A stretch of 64,000 nt of DNA from Takakia lepidozioides (taxonomy: Eukaryota; Streptophyta; Takakiopsida; Takakiales; Takakiaceae). Every line of letters starts with the position of its first letter. The first letter of the stretch is position 1. The translations under genes were made by a program, and so were the position numbers. Below, piece after piece: positions 1 through 11,750 of the stretch. The notes beneath the pieces are model-generated. The model made no database searches, had not been told where the DNA came from, and saw only the letters and a list, made by a program, of their open reading frames with translations. Location: contig CM060732.1 of the NCBI GenBank assembly GCA_030704615.1, positions 18,102,001 to 18,166,000 on the forward strand, written 5' to 3'.

Positions 1-2400
1 TACGAAGAAAGATCCTTTCCCTTTGCCATTCACAGAAGCAGTATTAGACACTGTGGCAGGCCATGAGATGTACTCATTCATGGATGGCTTCAGTGGTTAT
101 AATCAAGTGCAAGTGGCAGAAGAAGACCAAGGGAAAACAGCTTTCATCACAGACTGGGGGCTTATGCATACAAAGTCATGCCCTTTGGACTTTGTAATGC
201 ACCAGCGACCTTTCAGAGAGTGATAAGTGAATCTTTTCATGAGTATCTGGATGATTTCATGCAGGTGTTTTTTGGATGATTTCAGTGTGTACAGCTCTAA
301 GAATGAGCACTTGCATAAATTGGAGTTATGCCTGGCCAGATGCAGGATGAGAGGTCTGGGCTTGAATCCAGAGAAGTGTACTTTCTGTGTGAACTCAGGG
401 GTGCTTCTGGGACACATTGTGTGTAAGAAGGGACTTCTTGTGGATCCCAGGAAGACAGAGTCCATTAAAGTCTCTCCACCACCAGTGAATGTTAAGAGTT
501 TAAGGAGATTCCTTGGGCAAACCAGTTATTACAGAAGATTTGTCAAAAGGTATGCACAAATAGCAGCACCATTGAGCAAGCTTCTGAAGAAAGATGCAGT
601 GTTTGCTTGGACAGCTGAATGTCAACAGGCGTTTGAGGAACTTACACTGTCAGTAACAACTACACCTGTGCTGATTAACCCTCACTGGCATGTAGTATTT
701 CATGTTCACTGCGATGCATCAGGAGAAGCGTTGGGTGCGGTGTTAGCCCAGAATGTTACAGGGAATATAGATTCACCTGTGTACTATGCTAGCCGATTGA
801 TGAACAGTGCTGAGAGGAACTATAGTACAACGGAAAGAGAAGCATTGGCAATGATTTATGCAGTCAAGAAATTCAGGCATTACCTATTGGGAAGAAAGTT
901 TATGTTTTATGTGGATCACCAGGCTCTGATATATCTGGTAAACAAACCTTTGATAAGTGGAAGGATAGCGAGGTGGTTAATAATCTTGCATGAGTTTGAG
1001 TTTGAGGTTATTTACAAGCCTGGCCGTTTGCATCTTGTGGCAGATCATTTGTCACGACTAACAACAAGAGAGGCCGCCACAGGAGTGGACGATCAGTTAC
1101 CTGATGCGAGTTTATTTGTAATGGAGGTGCAAGGAAGTGCAGATGAATGGTTAGATTGGCATGGCCAATCAGATACTACCTTGCTCATGGTCAGTGCCCA
1201 CCTAGTTATGGTAAGGAGCAGAGGAAGAGAATTGCTATCAAAGCTTTACCTTATACTATGGTAGGAAGCAGAATGTATAAGTTAGGACCTGATGGAGTAC
1301 TAAAACGATGCTTGTACCACCATGAAGTAAATAAAGTCTTGGAGGAAGTTCATAAAGGAGTGGCTGGAGGTCATTTTGGAGAAGAGACTACCAGTAGAAA
1401 GATACTACTCGCAGGATACTGGTGGCCTACTTTGTTCAAAGATGTACATGAGTATTGTCAGAAGTGTGATGAATGTCAGAGGCTAGGACCTTTGCAGAGA
1501 TCTGGAAGAATGGCCTTGCATCCTACAATGCCTACGGAACCATTTCAGAAATGGGGACTAGACTTTGTTGGACCAATTAATCCACCATCCAAGAATACAC
1601 GAAACAGGTACATAATTAAAGCCACTGATTATACTACAAAGTGGGTGGAAGCTAAAGCTTTGAGGGACAACACAGCCAAGTCCACAGCAAGGTTCCTGTA
1701 CGAGAACATACTTACACTTTGGATGTCCCTTAGAATTTATCAGTGATCAAGGAAGTCACTTCATGAATGAGACCATTGAGTTGTTGACTAAAGAGTTTAT
1801 GATTGTGCATAGAAAGAGTACAACATATTACCCACAGGGTAATGGGCAGGCAGAGGCTACCAACAAAATACTATGTACTATCTTGGCTAAGATAGTCAAT
1901 GCAAACAGAACGGATTGGGATACAAAGCTGCTGACAGCTTTGTGGTCATACAGGACTTCATATAAAGTCACCACTAAGTATACACCATTCCAATTAGTTT
2001 ATGGTATGGAAGCCTTACTTCCAGTGGAATTCTGTTACCTACCATGAGAACGGAGTGGGGAAAAAGAATGGAATTGCAAGACTCCATCAAGGTCAGGAAA
2101 CATGAATTATACCATGTGGAAGAAGTACGTGCTGATGCAGCTGATAATATGACAAGAATTCAGATGAAGCGAAAGGAACAGTTTGATGAAGGAAAATTAA
2201 AGACTTTTAAGACGGGGGATTTGGTTCTATGGTTGCAGAAGAAAGGAAAGATTCAAGCTTCTAAGCTCAAATCACCGTGGAAAGACCTTATGTCATACAA
2301 AAGATGTATGATAACAACACCGCCATGTTACAAACCATTAACAAAGAAATGCTGGGAAGAGTGAATGCAAATAAGTTGAAGGGGTACAGTGGTATCCATG
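1..2400 (+). pseudogene. Ty3-type pol remnant (RT, RNase H, integrase)
   Basis: The window opens inside a reverse transcriptase. Reading frames change several times along a single coding sense. RT pieces include a GFSGYNQ block near 90-110, MPFGLCNAPATFQ in another frame near 178-216, and FLDDFSVYS (the catalytic YxDD block, here FLDD) near 268-295. RNase H follows (HCDASGEALGAV near 705-740; TTEREALA near 830). Integrase shows an HHCC zinc segment (HKGVAGGHF to CQKCDEC, 1350-1480), a core with GLDFVGP, then after a frameshift near 1740 SDQGSH and QAEATNK, which supply the D,D,E residues. The C-terminal part runs in two overlapping frames to about 2400. Established: MPFGLCNAPATFQ and the DYTTKWVEA block are typical of Athila/Tat-like plant Ty3 elements without a chromodomain. 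At least four frame breaks make it inactive. The 5' part lies outside the window. Confidence 0.93.
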
Positions 2401-2519
2401 ACAAACCCCTGCAGCATGATTTGCATGTTGAACCGCAAGAGCAGTCACGGGCTGCACCAGTGTTACGAACGGAGTATGGAACACTTGTCGCTAGGCCCAG
2501 CATATATGACCAGGGGGCA

Positions 2520-2840
2520 AAACAAACGTGACACAGCCTATCACAGCCCAGCAAGGCGCACACACCTAGCAACATCACAACAAAACACATCACACACATC
2601 CCAGCAAGGCGAACACACAGCCTATCACAACACCATCAAGGCGTAACACAGCCATCACTCCCATCACGGCGTGACACAGCCTATCACAGCTACCACAGCG
2701 CAACTCACACCTATCACAGCTTACCACAGCGCATCACACACCCTATCACAGCTTACCACAGTGCATCACAGCCTATCCAGCGTAACACAGTATGACACAG
2801 CCTGTCACAGCTCAACACAGCCTACTAAAGTTACACGATC
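2520..2840 (+). repeat. CACAGCC minisatellite, copy 1
   Basis: Irregular tandem repeats of about 10-12 bp built on CACAGCCTATCACAGC variants start just after the last integrase-like codons. The same motif recurs at 7090-7352 and, on the other strand, at 55020-55612. A run such as AGGGGGCAAAACAAACG directly before the first TGACACAGCC could be a polypurine tract followed by an LTR start, but no second end proves it. Confidence 0.85.
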
Positions 2841-3214
2841 CATAGAATCAGTGACAAGTGGACACATAAAAACTTCAGGAAAATGGCTGAAGGAAGAGGA
2901 AACGGAAATTAATTTAAAAATAACACGTGGAGGTCAGGGTGCGACACACAGCAGAGAATGAAGTGCAAGACAGGTGTCAAAAAGAAAGAGACAAGAACGG
3001 CCGTCAAATGGGATGAAAGGCGGGCCCATTAATGAATACGGAAAAAGGGAAACGGAACGAACGGCAAGTACAGAAAAGCCGAATCATGTCGCATGTGTGA
3101 TCCTAGTGGACTATCCAACAGGGAAAGTCCACTAAAGAAGATAAAGTTAAAATCCAGTCACAGCAGATACAGCCAATAGAAAACCAGATAAATGATCAAG
3201 AAAATGGAGGGAAA
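2841..3214. other. Purine-rich spacer without gene
   Basis: The stretch is A/G-rich with no credible long reading frame. It links the minisatellite to the accessory coding region of the first Ty3 element. I see no primer-binding site or LTR end that I can defend here. Confidence 0.5.
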
Positions 3215-3925
3215 TTGAGTGCAAGAGGCGGCGTCGTTCTGAGTAACGGGCGTCTCGACAGGACAGGCCATAAATGCTATAACTTGGAAACTATGGAGGA
3301 ACTAACAGACTATACGCTCGCAATATTACTTACGCAGTGGCATAGACACGAAACGACAGAGCAGAGCTTTTCTCTTGAGCAATGCTTGCAAGCCCCGCAG
3401 GCTTACAAGAGATTACCCATACCTTTCTGCGGCAACCATACGTTTATGCTTTGTGCACTACAGGCATTCCTGCAGTTGTTACAGCCAAAGCAGTTCTGTG
3501 AGTCTAAGATGAAGAGAGTGAGAGGAATGGAGGAAATCAGGGTGAAGAGCACCACAATTCTGCAGAAACAAACGATGGCTACTCCACAGGCGATAAAGAT
3601 ACTGGAGGAGCTGAGATTGGAAGGATTGCAAAGCCTAGATTGGACACTACACCATAGACAGTACATGTTACAATTTTTGCAGAACTTTGAGCCAAGGACA
3701 GGAACAACAACGGTGAAGGGAGTTGAATTAATGATTACTCCCCTATACCTCCAGCAATTGTTTTAATTGCCAGCAGGTCAGGTGCATGTGGGGGAACACA
3801 GGGCAAGACTGCAAATAGGGGACTTATTCCAAGAAGGGAGTTTCTTTAAAACTCAGGGTTATGCTTGTACCAAAGCTGTGTACCCAGGGTTAAAAGAGAT
3901 AGAGGTCCAGGTATTGAAGTTCTGA
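3215..3925 (+). pseudogene. Accessory ORF downstream of pol, part 1 (unknown)
   Basis: An open frame of about 183 codons ends at TAA (3764-3766). It continues in the same frame for about 50 more sensible codons (LPAGQVHVGEHRARLQ onward) before further stops. The protein is helical and Leu/Gln-rich (FMLCALQAFLQLLQP near residue 75-90) with no domain I recognise. It sits between pol and the coiled-coil ORFs on the same strand, so it probably belongs to the accessory region of the same retroelement. It could instead be a captured host sequence. The in-frame stop and spacer argue for decay. No function is assigned. Confidence 0.45.
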
Positions 3926-3976
3926 AAATGACTATAGCAGAGAGTACTACTACTGCAAGAGTACAATCCTATCATA

Positions 3977-5504
3977 GTGTCTGGCCCAATCATTGCTCAA
4001 ATAATCCTTAATTCTGGCATACTTAATGCACAAGAAAGGAAGGAAATGGGAGTGTTTGAGCCAGAAACAACTGCAATGGAAGAGCAAGGCTCTTCACACA
4101 GTGAGGGTGGACTAGCAGCACAACCCGAGACTAAGAGGCAGAGAAGGGGAAAGACTGTAGTGGCGGATCCACTGGCTTCACGGATTCCGCATGATAATGT
4201 TTCCCAAGCTCATGACCAGGAAGGGGCACAGCAGCACAAAAGAATGTTATTACTGGAAGCAGGACCTTCAGAGAGGGAGGAGGAAGTTACTTCTGCATCA
4301 CAGCCAACACAGCCACTTGAACGACTTGTCACAAGGTCACAAGTTATCCATGCAGCTCAACCCGAAATAATTGATTTGGAAAGTGAAGGGATAGATATTC
4401 CAACTACAGAACAGATAGTGGCAGAAATAGAGAAAGGGGACCTTCTCTATGAATATTCTGGTCTGGCCAAGGAGACAGAATTCCCAGAGGTGCAACAGTT
4501 GCCCAAGGGAAATCCTGAGGTGCATATAATGCACACACCTGTGTTGGAGGTACCACAGGCGGAAGGTCATGACACTGTAACACCAGTCATAGATGAAGTA
4601 GTTCAGGAAGAAAATCCGGTGGGACAATGGCCTGAATGGTTAGTGAGACATCATACTGTTGAAGATCGGGAGGAACAGCAACAACCTCACCATGATGACC
4701 CTCAACAGGCAATGCTGATGAGTTCCATAGGCAGGACACTTAATTTGTTGGGGACTTATGTCAAATCCCATGTTCCAATTACCCAATTGACAGCCTTGAA
4801 AGAGGAACTCAGGAAGGAGTTTGAGGCTCGACTTGCCACTGAGTGTGCAAACAAGGTCGATGAAGAGGTCACTCTCAAGATGAAGCAGGACTTGGGCAAT
4901 ACAGAAATGGCTTTGCAGTTGGCCAAGCAACAATTGATTGAGGCAGGCCTCGCGCAAGACCAGTTGCACGAAGCACATAAGCAACAGCTATACCAAATGC
5001 AGGTGCAGCATGAAAGCAAGTTGCAAGAACTGAATGCACTACATACGGAGTTGCAGACAGTGCATAACAGGATGGCGATACAATGTGCTACATTTACAAC
5101 TATGCTTGACCAATCAACAAAGAAATAAACAGTCAAGCGGAAAAATGTACGAAGGCAGAAGAAGAGAATGTTGAGCAAATGAAGCTCATTGTCGATATGA
5201 AGAATACAATCTGTCACATGAAGATACTTTCAAGCAATACAGGCAGAGGGAAGCTGATCAAGAGAAACACATCGTGGAGTTGCAACAAACCATCGTGGCC
5301 AATAGAAATGAAATCGCGGTCAGTAACAAGGCTTCGAAGGAAGCCAATAATCTACTTGCTGCCTATGCGCAATTGGTTGAGCCACAGGCGAAGCGCATGG
5401 AGGCTTTACAACAGCAGTTGGAATTGTACAAGCTAAGAGAGGAGCAAACTCTCAGGGAACCACAAGCAGCTTGGTGGATAACAGCCTTATGCAGGTCTGG
5501 TTAG
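3977..5504 (+). pseudogene. Accessory ORF, part 2: acidic, coiled-coil protein
   Basis: The first open piece (3977-5128, about 383 codons) starts acidic and low in complexity, with a basic patch KRQRRGKT near residue 55. It ends in a long Gln/Leu/Glu heptad-like stretch (ELRKEFEARL through QMQVQHESKLQELN). After its TAA the coding signal goes on one frame over (EKCTKAEEENVEQMK from about 5138), then through ELQQTIVANRNEI to about 5500. A frameshift therefore most likely broke a single coiled-coil protein. Domain families are not recognised. Its place, after integrase and before the polypurine tract, is where Athila-type and errantivirus-like elements carry an env-like or extra ORF, but no signal peptide or clear fusion protein is visible. 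Confidence 0.6.
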
Positions 5505-5553
5505 CACAAGGGCCAGTAGAGGGCAAAAGCCCACGGAAGCTCACCCAAACGAG

Positions 5554-6948
5554 ATGAATGAGCTCAGACTGCAGGTGCAGAACATTGCCACAACTACTAT
5601 AGACAATGTCTATAGTAGGATAGCAGAGTTACAAGAGGATGTAGACGGACTCCAGACTCAAGTGGAAGACCTCACTTCAAACATCGACCAAAGAGTCTAT
5701 ATCCCTCAGGAACAGCTAATGGCTTCTTATTTGCAAGCCAGAACTCTGGCTTTTCAGTCTTCACAGGAGGTGCAGGAGATGCCAATGATACAGGAGCCAG
5801 TACCACCACCACCACAACAGGTCAGTGTACCAATAGCTGAACCTGTGGTTACTACAACCACACCACAGCCACCACAGCCGGAGGTATGGGGCAATGCCGC
5901 TTTTAACCCACCTAAAACTCCAGCTGCAAGGGAGTACAGCAGGGCTATGCTTATGCCCTTCAACCAAATTCCCATCATGTTGGATTTGGCTTGGAAAGAA
6001 TTTAGTCCTCCGCAGTCATTCGCACATTACTACCAAATCATGCGTATTTGGCTGCCAGTGGCAACTAGGACTAAAGTTCTTCCAAACAATCGACATATTG
6101 AAGATCATCACTTTGCACAATACTGGCACGAGGCAGGTACCATGTTGAGGGAATTGGTTGCTTTCCAGGTTGTACATGGACTCATTTATACCAAGACCAA
6201 GGAGATAGCAAGTATTGTCATGGGGTGCGGGCTATACTACGCTGCTTGTTTTCTGGTACGTTACCACATTGAGCAACAAAAGATGCAAACACGCTTTCAA
6301 AGTTACTCCAGTGGAGATCATTGGGTATTACCTTCGGTGCCACCTCATATGTACCTATATGACCCAAAAGTTATGATGCAGAAGGATTCTCAAATTCGTT
6401 CATGGTTTCAAGCAGCCTGCAACCATTTGTCAACACAGAAATTCGGACTTGATGACATTTTCTATAAGGGACATGTGGCATGGAAGTACTTGCACGCTGC
6501 ACCAGTAATTGGTACCCCACTCATCTGGACAGACAAGGAGCTCAGTGCCTACACCAATTTTGCTGTTCAGCGATTACACCAAGTTGTAAAATACAAACTT
6601 CCAGACATGGTAGGACAGCATTGTATGCCCCAGATGATTCCACAAAAAGTTCGAAAATTAAAACACCTGAGAGGCGATGAGGATTCTGATACAACTGTTT
6701 CTTCACAGAATTCTTTTGACATGGGAGAAGACTATGCAATTCAGATGGAAGAGAAGAAACAAAGGGGATCTCCTATGCCGGAAAGATTACCTCGATATCA
6801 GCCTCCAGAAGGCCTCACTTATCCAGGTAGTGATCAACCATCTCCATCAACCAGAGACAGACCTCGGGCTCGTACACACAGCCCACCACGAAACTATCAA
6901 CGTCAACAAGGTGCTCACTCACAAAGGTTTGCTACTCGAAAACAGTAA
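5554..6948 (+). CDS. Accessory ORF, part 3: Pro-rich linker plus unknown helical domain
   Basis: This is an uninterrupted frame of 464 codons with ATG at 5554. Residues 1-60 are coiled coil (IAELQEDVDGLQTQVEDL). About 75-110 are Pro/Gln/Thr-rich. About 125-370 form a compact region rich in Trp, Tyr and His (QYWHEAGTMLRELVAFQVVH; a moderately hydrophobic stretch around IASIVMGCGLYYAACFLV). The tail is basic and Arg/Pro/Ser-rich. It probably continues the coiled-coil protein upstream (frame change near 5510-5550), making a gene of roughly 970 codons placed 3' of pol. The stop lies about 20 bases before a polypurine tract, which ties it to the retroelement. I do not recognise the central domain. 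A capsid-like, env-like or captured host origin are all possible. Confidence 0.6.
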   Translation: MNELRLQVQNIATTTIDNVYSRIAELQEDVDGLQTQVEDLTSNIDQRVYIPQEQLMASYLQARTLAFQSSQEVQEMPMIQEPVPPPPQQVSVPIAEPVVTTTTPQPPQPEVWGNAAFNPPKTPAAREYSRAMLMPFNQIPIMLDLAWKEFSPPQSFAHYYQIMRIWLPVATRTKVLPNNRHIEDHHFAQYWHEAGTMLRELVAFQVVHGLIYTKTKEIASIVMGCGLYYAACFLVRYHIEQQKMQTRFQSYSSGDHWVLPSVPPHMYLYDPKVMMQKDSQIRSWFQAACNHLSTQKFGLDDIFYKGHVAWKYLHAAPVIGTPLIWTDKELSAYTNFAVQRLHQVVKYKLPDMVGQHCMPQMIPQKVRKLKHLRGDEDSDTTVSSQNSFDMGEDYAIQMEEKKQRGSPMPERLPRYQPPEGLTYPGSDQPSPSTRDRPRARTHSPPRNYQRQQGAHSQRFATRKQ

Positions 6949-6968
6949 ACCGTGAGGACACGGCTTTT

Positions 6969-6985
6969 TGAGGGGGAAGGGGTAA
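6969..6985 (+). other. Polypurine tract of the first Ty3 element
   Basis: A 14-base purine run, TGAGGGGGAAGGGG, is followed by TAA and then TGTTAGAGG. This is the usual layout of a second-strand priming site directly before a 3' LTR. Confidence 0.65.
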
Positions 6986-7870
6986 TGTTAGAGGACTGTA
7001 GGGGACTTAGACACTTATACGGGATCTGTAGGGTACCCTTAATTTTTGCACAGACTGAGACCAACAGGAGCCTTAGGGGTGACAGCAGCGCACTGTAGAG
7101 GGGGGTTACACAGTCGTCACAGCCGACACATCCCGTCACAGTCGTCACAGCCCGTCACAGCCCACACAGCCGACACAGCCCGTCACAGTCGTCACAGCCC
7201 ACACAGCCAACACAGCCCGTCATAGTTGTCACAGCAGACACAGCCCACACAGCCCGTCACAGTCGTCACAGCAGACACAGCCCACACAGCCAGTCACAGC
7301 CCGTCACAGCCCGACACAGCCAAACACAGCCAGTCACCGCTTGACACAGCTGTCACGATAATAGGGAACGAAGAGTAGGACAGGGAACGACTGTGGGGAA
7401 CAACACCTGTGAAGGGAACATGTTAGTTCACAGACGACGGTTAGAGAGGGAAACGGTTAGAACCGCGGATAGGAGGATAAAGGGAGAAACGGGGAATGAA
7501 GGGGGATCATCATTATTCGGAGGAGGACTTCGGAGTCAGGCTGGAGCGGAGATCGGAGGCAAGAGATGGAGAGCACGATGAAGGAGAAAAGAGGATTAGT
7601 AGATGCTTGTTATATGCAAAGCTGTAGTGATATTGGAGAGCAGATTAGAGACATAATGGCTTCGGCCTGATACCTGATAAATCATAATCTGATACATATA
7701 CGATACAATCACATTGTGTAGAGAGATCTGAGAGAAGCTGTGGATTGAATGGATGAGTGAAGGAAACCGATAGATTGATGAAGCAAACTGATACTTAATT
7801 ATCAATGCCAAAGGTAGCTAAGATGAATGCGGAAAGGGAAACGCATAGGAAACACCCCCATGATACACTA
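6986..7870 (+). repeat. Presumed 3' LTR of the first Ty3 element
   Basis: It starts with TGTTAGAGGACTGTAGG directly after the polypurine tract and contains the CACAGCC minisatellite. The 3' end is not fixed: the next certain feature is the gag start of the chromovirus at 7881. A CA end near 7860 is possible. No 5' LTR partner is in the window, so the length cannot be checked. Confidence 0.5.
7090..7352 (+). repeat. CACAGCC minisatellite, copy 2
   Basis: Tandem 10-11 bp units of the type CACAGCCCGTCACAGTCGT, about 24 in a row, lie inside the presumed LTR. The unit is related to the arrays at 2520-2840 and 55020-55612. Confidence 0.9.
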
Positions 7871-7880
7871 GCTGTAGGTC

Positions 7881-9668
7881 ATGACTGATTGTTCTGCGCG
7901 GGCTGAGTACTTAGAGATTTCCAACTCTTCTATCTTGGAGTTTCCGCCTCGGATAGCGAAGGGATGGGTGAGTAAAAGCCGCGCGACAGAACCCGGCACC
8001 TTTGAGGGCGTCCGAAATCGGAAGGCACTCAACACCTGGCTCTTGGAGCTAGAGCAGTACTTCCGGGCGGCCAAGTTGAGTGACGAGGATCGGGTGGAAG
8101 TGGCTCCCACCTATTTGAGGGGCTATGCTCAACAATGGTGGCAGAAACGCCTTCACGACCGAGGTCCAAGTCCGGAAACCTTGAACTGGAGTGGGTTCAA
8201 GGAATTGTTGAAGAGACAGTTTGTGCCCCTCAACGCGTCCTGGCTTGCCCGGGACAAGATGAGGAATTTGAAGCAAACAGATGACATTCGGGGGTATGTC
8301 CAGGCTTTCAATGTGCTGTTGCTCGAAGTCGCGGACATGGCAGAACCAGAAATGGTCTTCAACTTTGTGGCGGGACTGGCCCCATGGGCCAGACGGAAGT
8401 TGGAGGAGAAGCCACCCAAGACTTTGAACGAGGCAACTGAGAGGGCTGAATGTTTCTCGGATGTCCTTAGGGGTGAAAGACAAGGCCGTACGGAGCTGAA
8501 CCACAAGAAGATTCGGCGGGAAGGTGACTCCTTCCGACCGGAAAAGAAGTGGGATAGGCCACGCGGCGAAAATGGCACGTGGAAATCGAAGGGAGGGCCT
8601 TCACACGTCAAGGCGGCACCCGGTGCTTCGAAAGGAAAAGCGGGTGGAGCGGCTTATGGCGGACAGAAGGCGACCTTTGATGGAGTGTGGTTCAATTGCG
8701 GGGAGCCCGGGCACATGGCCAAGAAGTGCACGAAGCCCCGGCAATTGAACATGACTCGGGCGACCACGGAGCTGTCGGAAGATACCATCAGTCGCTTGGT
8801 GGAAACGGTGGTCGCCAGGACTTGCAAGGTAGGCAAATTTTCTTGTGAGTTGTATCAGGAAATTGGCGCCTTACGAAAAGGGAGTCAGTTATTGTTCGTG
8901 GATGGGATAATATCCGGAACTAATGTGTCGTTGTTGGTGGACACAGGAGCGTCGCACTCCTTCATGACACCGGCAACGGCACAAAAGCTGGGACTCCCGA
9001 CAAGTGACGTTGGGGCCTCTATTGAGGTGCGTTCTGCCAAAGGAGAACCACAGTTGGCGACAAGGTTGGCGATTGATGTTCCTCTTCAACTGGGGAGTTG
9101 GGAGGGACGTGAGAACTTCACCATCTGCGAGATCGATGGAGTGGATCTCATTTTGGGGATGACCTTTTTGAGCAAATCCGGAGCGGTCATAGATGGCCGC
9201 AAGAGAGTAGTCACGCTGCCATATGGGAATGGTGGCGAGGTTTTACGAGTGTCTGAAACGCCCAAATCCGTGGGAGGGCGAATAAACCTTCTATCAGCAA
9301 AGGAGTGGGCCGTGGAGGAGGCACACGAGCCCCAGTTTTTGCTTTACATTAGAGAAGTGAAAGGAGAAGGCGATGGGGAACCGAGCCCAGATTGGATCAA
9401 GGGGATTTTGGAGAAATACCAGGATGTGATGCCGGAGGATTTACCAAGCGGCTTGCCACCGCGAAGAGGAGTTGACCACAAGATTGAGGTGATACCGGGA
9501 TCGGAACCGCCTGCCAAGGCGCCCTACCGGTTGAGCCACAGAGAGTTGGTCGAGCTGAAGACTCAGCTCAAGGATCTAATGTCAAAGGGGTACATCCGGC
9601 CGAGTAAGTCACCTTACGGAGCCCCGGTGCTATTCGCAGACAAGTGTCGATTACAGGGCTCTGAATAA
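7881..9668 (+). pseudogene. Chromovirus gag, protease and start of RT
   Basis: ATG at 7881 opens 595 codons. The gag capsid-like region covers about 30-200 (YLRGYAQQWWQKRL, then a FVAGL/PWARRKLEEKPP block). A basic Gly-rich linker leads to a zinc knuckle at residues ~268-284, where the first Cys is Trp (TGG at 8688-8690, in WFNCGEPGHMAKKC), so the CCHC finger lacks a ligand. The aspartic protease has DTGAS (near residue 354) and a later ILGMTFL block. RT starts with KAPYRLSHRELVELK and breaks after GAPVLFA: about 30 bases that normally encode the Lys-rich turn and following strand are missing, which also shifts the frame. Order gag-PR-RT-RH-INT-chromodomain identifies a Ty3 chromovirus. Confidence 0.93.
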
Positions 9669-9669
9669 G

Positions 9670-10725
9670 ATGACTATCAAAAACCGGTACCCTTTGCCAA
9701 GGATCGACGACCTCTTCGATCGGTTGGCAGGAGCGAAGTATTTCAGCCGGATCGACTTGCGCTCCGGCTATCACCAAATTCGGGTGGCGGAAGGAGATGA
9801 GGAGAAGACCGCGTGCAGGACAAGGTATGGTTCATATGAGTTCTTGGTGATGCCTTTTGGGCTCACCAATGCACCAGCGACATTTAGCACGCTGATGAAC
9901 AGCCTTTTCCAGGAGTGGTTGGATGACTTTGTGATCGTGTACATCGACGACATCTTGGTGTACTCGAAAACAAAGGAGGAGCACCTGGAGCACCTCAAAA
10001 GGGTGTTCCAAAAATTGCGAGAAGGGAAGCTGTATGCCAAAGCTTCAAAGTGCAAATTCGGGGTCACGAAAGTGGAGTTCTTGGGGCATGTGATTACACA
10101 GGATGGGATCAAAATGGATGACAGAAAGGTGAGGCCGATCTTGGACTGGGAGCCTCCGACTTCGGTCCCAGGAGTGCGATCCTTCCTAGGACTCGCCTCC
10201 TATTACCGGAAGTATGTGAGAAATTTCGCCAAGATTGCGGGGCCGCTGTCAGACCTTCTGTGTAAATCTAAAGTCTGGGCATGGAACACCTTTTGTGGCC
10301 AAGCCTTTGCTAAATTGAAGCAGCGGATGGCGGAAGCTCCAGTCTTGAAAATCCCGGAGTTCGATCGTCCATTTGAGATTCATACAGATGCGTCGGACTT
10401 CGCGATTGGGGGTGTACTTATGCAAGATGGACGTCCAGTGGCTTACGAAAGTAAGAAACTGAATGAAGTGGAGCGATGGTGGCCGACGCACGAAAAAGAG
10501 ATGAAGGCGGTGGTGCATTGCCTTGAGCTCTGGCGCCACTATGTTGATTCCAACCCAGTGAAGGTGTTCACGGACAATGTCACGGTGAAGTATTTTGCCA
10601 CGCAGCCCAAGTTGTCCCCAAAACAACTTAGGTGGCAAGATACTTTGGCAGTGTTCGACGTGGATATCCAGTACAAACCGGGACGGGACAATGTGGTGGC
10701 CGATGCTTTAAGTAGAAAGCAGTAG
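9670..10725 (+). pseudogene. Chromovirus RT and RNase H
   Basis: This continues the same pol one frame over from the deletion near 9640. RT shows [27 protein letters not shown] and the catalytic YIDDILVYS. The connection region has [11 protein letters not shown]. RNase H runs from [12 protein letters not shown] through EKEMKAVV and VKVFTDN to the usual [15 protein letters not shown] end. A TAG at 10723-10725 interrupts the frame just after RNase H, and integrase goes on in the same frame without a gap. It is therefore a single pol gene with a premature stop, not two genes. Confidence 0.95.
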
Positions 10726-10728
10726 CTC

Positions 10729-11748
10729 TTGTTGGTGTACAAGGGCGAGACGGCACTCCAAAGGAAGATCCGGAAGGCTTGCCGGAAGGATGAGCTGGCG
10801 AAGTCCGTGATGCAAGACTTGAGGATGGGGGTTAAATCGCAGTTCCACTTGCAAAATGGACTGCTCCGGTATAAGCAAAAGCGTCTCTACGTGCCGAAGG
10901 GAGGGATCAGGGATAGTCTCTTGAGAGAATGCCATGATAGCCCGCTTGCGGGCCACGGTGGAGCCAAGCGCACTGCGGCACTCTTGAAGAAAGAGTATTT
11001 CTGGCCCAAACTGAGGGAGGAGGCAGATGAGTATGTCAAGACATGCACCACATGCCAACAAAACCGGAGCAAGTACAAAAAGCAAGCGGGGCTGTTACAA
11101 CCCTTGCCGATTCCAGAGGGGACTTGGGAAAGCGTCTCGATGGATTTCATGACCGCTATGCCGCTGTCAAAAGGATTCGATGCAATCATGGTGGTGGTAG
11201 ATAGGTTCAGTAAAATGGGCCATTTCATCCCCACCAAGGAGACGGCAACGGCGCAGGAGACAGGGCGACTTTACTTCGCCCACGTCTTAAAGCATCAAGG
11301 AGTCCCGAAGGATATTGTCTCGGACCGCGATCCAAAGTTTACGAGTAAATTCTGGAGAGCACTTTGGAAGAAGATGGGGACGAGGCTGAAGATGAGCACC
11401 GCCTTCCGACCTACAACGGACGGCCAAACGGAAAGAGTGAATTCCGTAGTGAAGCAATTCTTGTGGAATTACGTGTCGGCAGACCAATCAGACTGGATGG
11501 AACACTTAGACGCGGCAGAGTTCTGTTATAATAACACAGAACACTCCGCAACAGGAGTTTCCCCTTTCGTGTTGGTCTATGGAAAAGCACCTCTGGTGCC
11601 GACAAGTTGGGCCGCCCAGGACGTTGAGGAACCGGCAGTAGCGGCGGTACTGGAAGAAAGCGAGCGTTTGTTGAAGCTCGCAAAGTACAATATTGCCAAA
11701 GCTAGGAAACGGTATGAAGGCAGGCGAATCGGAAGCGGAGGGAAGTGA
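10729..11748 (+). pseudogene. Chromovirus integrase
   Basis: In frame with the RT/RNase H segment after one TAG. The HHCC zinc domain has HDSPLAGHGG and CTTCQQNRS (near residues 63 and 110). The core carries MDFMTAMP, VSDRDPKFTSKFW and TDGQTERVN, giving the D, D and E catalytic residues in usual spacing, then FCYNNTEHSATG. The frame ends at TGA 11746-11748. The remaining C-terminal part continues one frame over with a further TGA at 11793-11795. All catalytic residues are kept, so decay is recent compared with the 1-2400 element. Confidence 0.95.
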
Positions 11749-11750
11749 AG

